Shown: positions 50,120 through 58,665 of the stretch, piece after piece
Layout of the letters: every line of letters starts with the position of its first letter
Numbering within the stretch: the stretch's first letter is position 1
From: DASTHG01 sp035491895
GTDB taxonomy: Bacteria; Gemmatimonadota; Gemmatimonadetes; Gemmatimonadales; GWC2-71-9
Length of the DNA stretch: 64,000 bases
Assembly: GCA_035491895.1 (NCBI GenBank)
Contig: DATJJY010000124.1
Location: 10,212 to 74,211, forward strand
Direction of reading: 5' to 3'
Made by a program: the position numbers and the translations under genes
Notes under the pieces: model-generated
Database searches by the model: none
The model's input: only the letters and a program-made list of their open reading frames with translations
What the model was told of the DNA's origin: nothing

Positions 50120-52147
50120 TCAAGGCTGCACAACGGTAAGGTCAACCAGCGTCGTCGACCAAGGAGTCGGGGCCTGCGGAGCCTGAATCGTGAACAGGCG
50201 GTCACCGACCAAGGCGCTATAAAAGTACTGCACACCGGGTGCCCCGAGAATCTGCCCTTCCACCTGCCACGTCACACGGTCCGTGCTCACGGCGCTCCAC
50301 AACCGGCTGCGACCGTTCGGCTGATTGAGGTCGTCTGCCGTGAAAATCATGCGCCACACCCCTGGCGCGATCTCAGACAGCGTGGGGCTGTAGGCCGAGC
50401 GCTGCCCTTCCGCCGACAGCTGCCGGGTGGTCACCAGAGTGCGGACGTAGGACCACTGCAACTGATCGCTGGAGTGCCATTCGGTGATCTGGAACTTGTT
50501 CTCCGGAGGCGTGATCGGCTCATACGTCCCGACGGTCATGCGCCAGGTGCCGTCCGGCAACTGGTCGGTTACGATGCCCTCACCGGCGGGCCAGGGTGGA
50601 GTGACCGGTGCGTCGGGGGGCAGCGAACCGCCGTTACTCACGCGGACACCCGGCTCCTTCGTCCAGGTCCGTTCATCCGTGGACACGGCGGAAAAAACCT
50701 GCCATCCGTAACACCCGAAGCTGCCTCCAGAGTAGAACATCCTCCAGCCGGGCGCGTCCGCGCGGGGCGAAATAGCGATGTTCTCGATCCCCGAGCCGTT
50801 CAGATCGCAAGTGTTCGCGTCGTGTGTGAGAACAACGCCGTCATAGGAGAACTGCTGCCCGTCGTCCGAGACGAGTCGATACAGGTCGCCCGGTTGCTGA
50901 CCGGTCGAATCGACGATGGTCGTGTATCCGGTGAAGTACACTTCGAACTGGCCCAGTGAATTGCGGCGCGCGGAGGGAGCCCACACCGACGTGTTGCCGG
51001 GCATCTGGTCTACCACGAGAGGCGTTACCGGGCCGACGATCGGTCGCACCGCCAGCACGACTGGAAGCTCGGCGGTGAGGCTATCGGACGCGATGCGGAG
51101 GGTGTCGAATCCAGATTCTCGGACCCGCAGAGCATCGCAGGTCGTCCCGATCCAGCGCCCCGCACTCGAGGGTGCGACCGTTGGGACACCAGCGACTTCG
51201 AAACCGTTGCGATCGCGAATCGTGCAGGACACCGGAATCAACGAGTCCCGGAACAGCGACTGAATCGCAAGTGTGTCCGCCAACTGTGCCGCGATTCGGT
51301 ACGGGACCTGGCCCACCAGCGCGACCAGATCGGACGCGATTCCCCCGGCGACGAAGTGCACGTGGGCTTCCCCGTTCCGTTTGGATCGAATCGAGAGCGA
51401 GTCCACCGCCAGAATGCTGGTGTCGGATACCGTGATCGAAGTGGCCGCCTCCATCACCGGGTACCCCAGGGAGTCGAGCGGCTGGGCAGGAACGAGTTGC
51501 GTCTCACCTAACGATGTGAACCGCAGTGTATCGACGGCCGTGGAAATCTGTGTGACCCGTTGCGCCACGTGCACGACGATCGCGGCGGATTGATCGTTGC
51601 CCGTCACCGTAACGGTCGTGATTCCGTTCGCCCGCGCGCGAACTGCTCCGGAATCCGTCACGGTGGCGATCACCGTGTCCTGGACAGCGTACCGGAGGCT
51701 GACATGCTCGATCTCCGAACCCAATGGATCGGTCGCCACAACTTCCAGCGGCTCCAGCGCTTCAAGCGCCCCGAGCGTGACGGTGTCTCGCAGCGCATGT
51801 AGCCTGGCGATGGCCTGCGACACCAGCACGACGGCCGTGTCGCTGGCGCCGTGAGGCGAACGGACCACGAGACGCGTCGACCCCGCACCACGGGACATGA
51901 TGAGTCCGGAGGTGTTCGTAGCGATGCTGGTATCGAGGATTTCGTAAGTGGCGATGAAAAGTGGAGAGGGGCCTACGCTGCCGTGGTGCTCGAGGATCAG
52001 GGGACGCACCGTGTCCCGCAGCGCCACGAACCGGATCGTATCGGGACGCACTTCCAGCCGGTAAGCGGCGGGAGCCGTCGGATCAGTCAGGCACGCCGTC
52101 GCCACTACGGCGGCTGCCAGGCCGGTCATTCGTCCCCAGAACGTCAT
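50120..52147 (-). CDS. Ig-like (BIG2) lipoprotein with a C-terminal beta-propeller-like domain
   Basis: 675 residues. Lipobox VATAC|LTD about residue 15-20 after a short hydrophobic stretch. Then two to four bacterial Ig-like repeats (SGLIMSRGAGSTRLVV, DSGAVRARANGITTVTVTG) spanning about 25-330, and a C-terminal region with recurring aromatic/Asp motifs (FSAVSTDERTWTKEP, WSAVSTDRVTWQVEG, GWRMFYSGGSFGC) typical of five-bladed glycosidase-type propellers (GH43/GH32 superfamily). Surface-exposed sugar binding or cleavage is plausible but unproven. It interrupts the sugar-biosynthesis genes between the aminotransferase and the acetyltransferase. Confidence 0.7.
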   Translation of the reverse strand: MTFWGRMTGLAAAVVATACLTDPTAPAAYRLEVRPDTIRFVALRDTVRPLILEHHGSVGPSPLFIATYEILDTSIATNTSGLIMSRGAGSTRLVVRSPHGASDTAVVLVSQAIARLHALRDTVTLGALEALEPLEVVATDPLGSEIEHVSLRYAVQDTVIATVTDSGAVRARANGITTVTVTGNDQSAAIVVHVAQRVTQISTAVDTLRFTSLGETQLVPAQPLDSLGYPVMEAATSITVSDTSILAVDSLSIRSKRNGEAHVHFVAGGIASDLVALVGQVPYRIAAQLADTLAIQSLFRDSLIPVSCTIRDRNGFEVAGVPTVAPSSAGRWIGTTCDALRVRESGFDTLRIASDSLTAELPVVLAVRPIVGPVTPLVVDQMPGNTSVWAPSARRNSLGQFEVYFTGYTTIVDSTGQQPGDLYRLVSDDGQQFSYDGVVLTHDANTCDLNGSGIENIAISPRADAPGWRMFYSGGSFGCYGWQVFSAVSTDERTWTKEPGVRVSNGGSLPPDAPVTPPWPAGEGIVTDQLPDGTWRMTVGTYEPITPPENKFQITEWHSSDQLQWSYVRTLVTTRQLSAEGQRSAYSPTLSEIAPGVWRMIFTADDLNQPNGRSRLWSAVSTDRVTWQVEGQILGAPGVQYFYSALVGDRLFTIQAPQAPTPWSTTLVDLTVVQP

Positions 52148-52468
52148 CGAGCGTTTCGCAGACGAGGTCGCGGCCGGCGCCTGAGGATCCGGTCCCGACT
52201 CGACGTTCCCTCGAGTGATCGTGGTGGGGAGGCGGTCCAGCCGACGACGACTCTCCGCGCCCCCCGCGCGGTGCGGCGCTTTACGCCGCGGGTTCGCTCC
52301 TAAGGCAAGAAGTGAGCCTTTTGACTACGTAGTGGAGCTGGCTATTCTGTTCTGGATCTGGTTATTTGAAATCTTTATTCAACAGGTGCTTAGCGAATTG
52401 CATCGTCACGTATACCGTTTCATCTAATCTTATAAAATAGGCGAAAAACGCAATACCACAACAACTCG
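52148..52468. other. Gene-free spacer with an AT-rich island and inverted repeat
   Basis: No convincing gene. By hand count 52321-52470 is about 39% G+C, far below the surroundings. CTTAGCGA at 52389-52396 and TCGCTAAG at 52466-52473 form the core of a 12-bp inverted repeat (one mismatch) about 65 bp apart, the right arm containing the acetyltransferase stop. Likely contains the promoter of the Ig-like lipoprotein gene, and may be a small inserted element or a long-range hairpin. Confidence 0.5.
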
Positions 52469-52981
52469 CTAAGGTTGAACGTTGCTTCCGTTCGACACTA
52501 CCCGGGCAGGATTTCCCACAACTGTCACGCCATCCGCCACATCCGCCGTTACAACCGCCCCGGCTCCAATCATGGCCCCTGCGCCAATGGTTACTCCGGG
52601 GAGCACAATCGCCCCAGTCCCCACCGCGGCCCGGCGCTTCACCAGCGTGCGCTCGAGCTGCCAATCCGTTTCGTCTTTGCGCCGTCCGTCGCTCCGCGTC
52701 GCCGCCGGATAGCGGTCGTTCAGGAAATTAACGTTGTGACCGATGAACACTTCGTCCTCGATCGTGACCCCTTCACAGATGAAAGTATGACTCTGGATCT
52801 TGCAGCGGGCGCCGACCTTCGCGCCCTTCTGGATCTCCACGAACGTGCCGATCGACGTCTCATCGCCGATCTCGCAGCCGTACAGATTCACGAACCCGTG
52901 AATCCTGACGTCGCGCCCCAGCCGGACATCGTCGGCGATCCGCACGAACTGCCCGGCATCCTCATGCGACCGCCGATTCAT
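52469..52981 (-). CDS. Hexapeptide-repeat acetyltransferase (WbpD-like)
   Basis: 170-residue left-handed beta-helix protein with many [LIV]GxxxX turns: CEIGDETSIGTFVEIQKGAKVGARCKIQ (in part), GVTIEDEVFIGHNV, the NDRYPAATR loop, LVKRRAAVGTGAIVLPGVTIG (in part) and AMIGAGAVVTADVADGVTVVG. The N-x4-P loop and the RTLVKRxAxxG block resemble WbpD/WlbB 3-N-acetyltransferases, which acetylate the 3-amino group of UDP-GlcNAc3NA. Coupled by ATGA to the oxidoreductase gene upstream, its expected pathway partner. Confidence 0.88.
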   Translation of the reverse strand: MNRRSHEDAGQFVRIADDVRLGRDVRIHGFVNLYGCEIGDETSIGTFVEIQKGAKVGARCKIQSHTFICEGVTIEDEVFIGHNVNFLNDRYPAATRSDGRRKDETDWQLERTLVKRRAAVGTGAIVLPGVTIGAGAMIGAGAVVTADVADGVTVVGNPARVVSNGSNVQP

Positions 52982-54027
52982 GCGTTGGGCGTCGGTGCCC
53001 GCTGCGGCGCCTCGATCCGGGTCGCCGACCCGCCCTCGGCGATCGATCGCTGCGCCGCTTCCAGGATCCGCACGACCCGCCACCCGGCGCGGCCGTCGGC
53101 AACGAGAGGTTCCTTGCCGTCCAGCGCCCGCAGCACGTTGTCGACTTCGATCGCCAACGCTTCGCGCGTCTCGAGCTGCGGCGCGTGCATGTCGCCGGTG
53201 CGATAGTTGATCAGGAGCTGGTAATCGCTTTCCGCCGACGAGGACACCGAAAACCCCTTGTCGTACACTTTCAGCTTCTCGCTCGCTTCCATGTCGTCGT
53301 AGATCAGCATCCGCTTGGAGCCGCCCACGATCGTGCGCCGCACCTTGGCGGGCGCGAGCCAGTTGACGTGGATGTGCCCGAGCAGCGACCCGGCGTAGCG
53401 GACGGTCACGTAGGCGATGTTCTCTGTCGGACTGCCGCCGTGCGACGCGCCCGCCGCCGAAACCGCAACCGGATCCTTGCCGATCAGATAATCCATGATC
53501 GACACGTCGTGCGGCGCGAGATCCCAGATCACGTTGACGTCGGTCTGGAACAACCCGAGGTTGATCCGCACAGAGTCGAAGTAGTAGAGGTCGCCGATCT
53601 CGCCCCGGTCGACCAGCTCGCGCATCTTGCGCACCGCCGGCGTGAACACGAAGGTGTGGTCGACCGCGACCAGTACGCCCTGCCGCTCGGCGAGCGCGCA
53701 GAGCTCTTCCGCCTGATCGGCACGCGTCGTCAGCGGCTTCATGACCAGCACGTGCTTCCCCGCCGCAATCGCCGAGCGAGCCAGCTCGAAATGTGTGAAT
53801 GAGGGCGTCGCGATTACGACCAGATCGATGTCGGGAGCCCGGACGATCTCCTCGACGCGATCGGTCACGGTCGGAATGCGGAACTCCGCCGCCGCGCGGG
53901 TCGCGCGCTCGTAGCGGGCATCGCAGACCGCCTGGACCTCGCTCCGGGGATGGCGGGCGAAGTTGCGGACGAGATTGGGGCCCCAGTAGCCGCACCCGAT
54001 CACCCCCACCCGCCACGACCGCGTCAC
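52978..54027 (-). CDS. Gfo/Idh/MocA-family oxidoreductase (WbpB-like)
   Basis: 349 residues from GTG 54027, overlapping the phosphoglycosyl transferase stop (GTGA). Rossmann fold with VGVIGCGYWGPNLVRN (about 7-22), VVIATPSFTHFELA, KPLTTRADQAEELC (usually EKP; here MKP, so the conserved Glu before Lys-Pro is replaced by Met) and the C-terminal domain with WDLAPHDVSIMDYL. In the proposed pathway the enzyme oxidises UDP-GlcNAcA at C3 to supply the aminotransferase. Confidence 0.85.
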   Translation of the reverse strand: MTRSWRVGVIGCGYWGPNLVRNFARHPRSEVQAVCDARYERATRAAAEFRIPTVTDRVEEIVRAPDIDLVVIATPSFTHFELARSAIAAGKHVLVMKPLTTRADQAEELCALAERQGVLVAVDHTFVFTPAVRKMRELVDRGEIGDLYYFDSVRINLGLFQTDVNVIWDLAPHDVSIMDYLIGKDPVAVSAAGASHGGSPTENIAYVTVRYAGSLLGHIHVNWLAPAKVRRTIVGGSKRMLIYDDMEASEKLKVYDKGFSVSSSAESDYQLLINYRTGDMHAPQLETREALAIEVDNVLRALDGKEPLVADGRAGWRVVRILEAAQRSIAEGGSATRIEAPQRAPTPNA

Positions 54028-55622
54028 GCCGCGCGACCGGAATTGAAGAGGACGACGGGGATCGTCCGCAGCAGAATCTTGAGATCGAGCCAGAGCGACC
54101 AGCGCTGTACATAGGTGATGTCCAGCTCGCACATCTGCCGGTAGGAGAGGAGATTACGACCGGACACCTGCCACAACCCCGTGATCCCCGGCCGGACCCG
54201 GAGCCGGTCGAACTGCCAGAAGGCGTACGCTTCGATCTCGTACGGCAGCGGCGGGCGCGGACCGACGAGGCTCATCTGGCCGATGAGGACGTTGAAGATC
54301 TGCGGCAGCTCGTCGAGCGAGGTGCGCCGCAGCAGGCGGCCGACGCGTGTCACGCGCTCGTCGCCGAGCAGTTTGTACACGCGGCGGCCGCCCGCTCCCT
54401 GCGTCGCCGTCGATTCCTCGTCGCCCGCCAGCATGCGCTTCACCAGATCGCGGTGGGCGGCGTCCGAGGCACCGTCGACCATCGTGCGAAACTTGAAGAC
54501 CCGGAAGCGATGACCCCCGGTGCCGATCCGATCCTGCCGGAAGAAGATCGACCCCGCGGAATCGAGCTTGATGGCGATCGCGATGACGAGCATCAGCGGT
54601 GCGGTGAGCACCGCGAGAACGGTCGCGCCGACGAGATCCACGGCGCGCTTCAACCCCAGCTCCCACCCCTGCAGCGTCGGGGCCGTCAAGGTGACGAGCG
54701 GGTGCCCGCGCCGCCAGACGATGGCGGGAACAACACCGGGAATGTCGACGCCGCGCGGCAACGTCAGGAGTTGGCACCCGGACGACAGCGCGGCCCGCGT
54801 CACGTCCTCGAGCTGAACGTCGCTCAGCTGCCCGCAGGTCACCACCGCCTCGGCCCCGGAGTCGTGCAGCACGCGCACCAGCTCCACCAGATGCCCGCGC
54901 GAGTCGACCGACGGCGGGACCACGATGTCGACGAATCCGACCGACACGAATTCCCGTGGATCGCCGAAGGCGGGGCTACCCTGCACCTCCGCGCAGTGCT
55001 CCGCACTACCTACGAACAGCGTCCGGGCACCGCGCATCTCGGGGGGCCGCACCCGATCGATCAACCGGTCGACGGTGTGTCGCTCACCCACCAGCCCAGC
55101 CCACACGAGGACGGTCGTGAGCGAGTACTGCAGCAGGGTCACATCGAGCCCGCGCGTCCAGATCGTCATCCAGAGAGGGAGCGCCGTGGCCAGCGCGGCT
55201 GCCGCGAACAAACGGCGCACGTCACGCCGGCGATCCCCCGTCCCATAGCAGCCGAGCACGAGCAAACTGACGAACAACGCCGAAGCGAACTGCCAGCCAT
55301 TGAGAACGCCCGGCGGCGTGAGCGACTGCGCCAGTCCGGACAACCAGGAGCCGAAGCCCGCCGAGTCGCGCATCGAGCGGATCAGCTCGCGCATCACCGC
55401 GAACGAGGCAAGATCGGCCATGAGGAGAACGCCGAACCGCGTCGCGCCGCGCAGCACGTGGCGCCGCAGGTTGTACCGCGCGCGCCGCTGCAAGTCGAGC
55501 CGCAGGCGCACCGGCGACCCGATTGGCGGGGTGAACCACCGCCGTCCGTGGGATGCGGAGTCCGGACGGGGGTCGCCCACTGACTCGATCGGTGCTGAAG
55601 ATGGGCGAACCGACGATTCCAC
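54024..55622 (-). CDS. Polyprenyl-phosphate glycosyl-1-phosphate transferase (long WbaP-type)
   Basis: 532 residues. Four to five N-terminal transmembrane helices, a CoA-binding-like Rossmann region (RTLFVGSAEHCAEV), and the C-terminal catalytic PF02397-type domain with the KRAVDLVGATVLAVLTAPLM helix, FFRQDRIGTGGHRFRVFKFRTM (in part), RRTSLDELPQIFNVL, GPRPPLPYE and RPGITGLWQVSGR. Transfers the first sugar-1-phosphate to undecaprenyl phosphate and thus starts repeat-unit assembly. First gene of the wbpB-wbpD set. Second such enzyme in the window is at 63284. Confidence 0.93.
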   Translation of the reverse strand: MESSVRPSSAPIESVGDPRPDSASHGRRWFTPPIGSPVRLRLDLQRRARYNLRRHVLRGATRFGVLLMADLASFAVMRELIRSMRDSAGFGSWLSGLAQSLTPPGVLNGWQFASALFVSLLVLGCYGTGDRRRDVRRLFAAAALATALPLWMTIWTRGLDVTLLQYSLTTVLVWAGLVGERHTVDRLIDRVRPPEMRGARTLFVGSAEHCAEVQGSPAFGDPREFVSVGFVDIVVPPSVDSRGHLVELVRVLHDSGAEAVVTCGQLSDVQLEDVTRAALSSGCQLLTLPRGVDIPGVVPAIVWRRGHPLVTLTAPTLQGWELGLKRAVDLVGATVLAVLTAPLMLVIAIAIKLDSAGSIFFRQDRIGTGGHRFRVFKFRTMVDGASDAAHRDLVKRMLAGDEESTATQGAGGRRVYKLLGDERVTRVGRLLRRTSLDELPQIFNVLIGQMSLVGPRPPLPYEIEAYAFWQFDRLRVRPGITGLWQVSGRNLLSYRQMCELDITYVQRWSLWLDLKILLRTIPVVLFNSGRAA

Positions 55623-55703
55623 GACCGGACGGCTCCTCTTGTGGAAAACCTGTGAAACACCAGGGAGGGTGAATTTACAAGCCGGACAATAGCTTGCCTA
55701 GAT

Positions 55704-55722
55704 GTGCACACGATGTGTGCAC
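55704..55722. promoter_or_regulatory. Palindrome upstream of the WbaP-type gene, possible operator
   Basis: GTGCACAC-GAT-GTGTGCAC, two perfect 8-bp arms with 3-bp spacer, about 82 bp before the start codon. Its symmetry and place suggest a dimeric regulator binding site. No clear -35/-10 or sigma-54 pair was found next to it. Confidence 0.45.
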
Positions 55723-55803
55723 GACCAAAGGAATACCCCACCAGGTCACGCCCGGGTCAAATCGATGGATGGACACCACAGATTTGTGATGTGGAAAACG
55801 TGA

Positions 55804-55832
55804 ACAGGGCGGAGGGGAGCCCTCCGCCCTGT
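55804..55832 (-). terminator. Intrinsic terminator after the small export gene
   Basis: Perfect 13-bp stem ACAGGGCGGAGGG/CCCTCCGCCCTGT with a 3-base loop, followed on the minus strand by TTCACGTTTTCC. It lies 20 bp past the export gene stop. It isolates this gene from the WbaP-type gene. Confidence 0.75.
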
Positions 55833-55851
55833 CCTGACGGTCAGAATCGAG

Positions 55852-56643
55852 TCATCTCTTGAAGATCTGGGTCAGCGCAAAGATCGTCAGGGGAATACTG
55901 AGCAGGATCGAGATGGTGCGCACCGTATAGAAGACGCTGTCCGAGTTCTTGGTGGGGACCACGAACTTGTCCCCCGGCCGGATACTGGCATCGTCCAGGG
56001 TCCGGCCCTCGGAAATAATCCCCTGCAACGCCTGGCCCTCGAACACGCGGTTGTCTCCCCGCTGAACGAACATCTTCTCCACCTGGGCGTTCTGCGTCGT
56101 CCCGCCAGCAGCCGTGACGACGTCGGACACGACCGCCGTCGGCGGCAGCATGTAGAACCCGGGCCGCGCCACCTCCCCGGCGATCGAGAGGCGAATGAGG
56201 GGCATCGCCCGAACGATGGGATCGCGCAGAAACCGTCCCAGCTCGCGGGTCATGGCGGTCTGCAGCTCGGAGCGGAGCACGCCGTGGAGCGACACGACGC
56301 CGATGATGGGGAGCACGACTTCCTGGCTCGGACCCACAGGGAACGTATCGGAGAGCTGCGGCTCGCTGTCCACCTGGAGCTTGATGCGATCGCCCGGCTG
56401 GAAATCCCCGCGGCTCATCCGCGCACGAATCTGCTGCGCCAGGGTGCGGAGCTTCTGATCGCCCTTCGAGGTGTCCGGGCCGTTGGCAGAGTCGATGCGT
56501 TGCAGGATCGCCTGCAACGTGTCCCGCGAGACGGTGAGTCGCGCCGCCATCGCGCTGTCGCTCTGTTGCGGTGTCTGTTGCTGCGCCGCGACACTCGATG
56601 ACAGAACCAGGGCTGCGCCCACGGCTAAGCTGGTGCGGATCAT
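55852..56643 (-). CDS. Polysaccharide export protein (small OPX)
   Basis: 263 residues. Signal peptide (hydrophobic 4-19, cleavage near VAAQQ), a Gln-rich start, the Poly_export domain (about 95-175, FQPGDRIKLQVDSEPQLSD and VLPIIGVVSLHGV), one SLBB domain (SIAGEVARPGFYMLP, VVSDVVTAAGG) and a C-terminal hydrophobic helix (about 240-258). Outer-membrane export partner, probably of the BY-kinase copolymerase two genes upstream. Its upstream region carries the second GCGTCT array. Confidence 0.9.
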   Translation of the reverse strand: MIRTSLAVGAALVLSSSVAAQQQTPQQSDSAMAARLTVSRDTLQAILQRIDSANGPDTSKGDQKLRTLAQQIRARMSRGDFQPGDRIKLQVDSEPQLSDTFPVGPSQEVVLPIIGVVSLHGVLRSELQTAMTRELGRFLRDPIVRAMPLIRLSIAGEVARPGFYMLPPTAVVSDVVTAAGGTTQNAQVEKMFVQRGDNRVFEGQALQGIISEGRTLDDASIRPGDKFVVPTKNSDSVFYTVRTISILLSIPLTIFALTQIFKR

Positions 56644-56674
56644 GGAGACCTGAATATGAGGGTGGAACTGCTAC

Positions 56675-56716
56675 GCGTCTATGCGTCTGTTGCGTCTGTT
56701 GCGTCTGTGCGTCTAG
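56675..56716. repeat. GCGTCT array (8-9 bp period) upstream of the small export gene
   Basis: Five copies of GCGTCT at 56675, 56683, 56692, 56701 and 56709 (spacing 8, 9, 9, 8), ending in GCGTCTAG at the glmS stop side. Same unit and same ending as 31812-31844. Confidence 0.78.
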
Positions 56717-56724
56717 CCCTTGTG

Positions 56725-58554
<1,830 letters not shown>

Positions 58555-58665
58555 CGCGTCTATACCCCCCAAACCCCGCCGTAGCCGGAGTCTACTTTCC
58601 GTGCCAACGAAATGTCCAATACATCAAGTTTGGGGCCACGGCAGGCTCAGGGCCCAGGACGCGGC

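Noticed and set aside
55623..55700. A sigma-54 promoter before the WbaP-type gene (AGGCAAGCTATTGTC on the minus strand)
   Set aside because: Spacing between the GG and the TTG is one base short and the final GC is absent.
58590..58606. A perfect -24-like TGGCACG upstream of glmS
   Set aside because: The -12 position reads GTAGA instead of TTGCW, lacking the invariant GC, so it is not a credible sigma-54 promoter.
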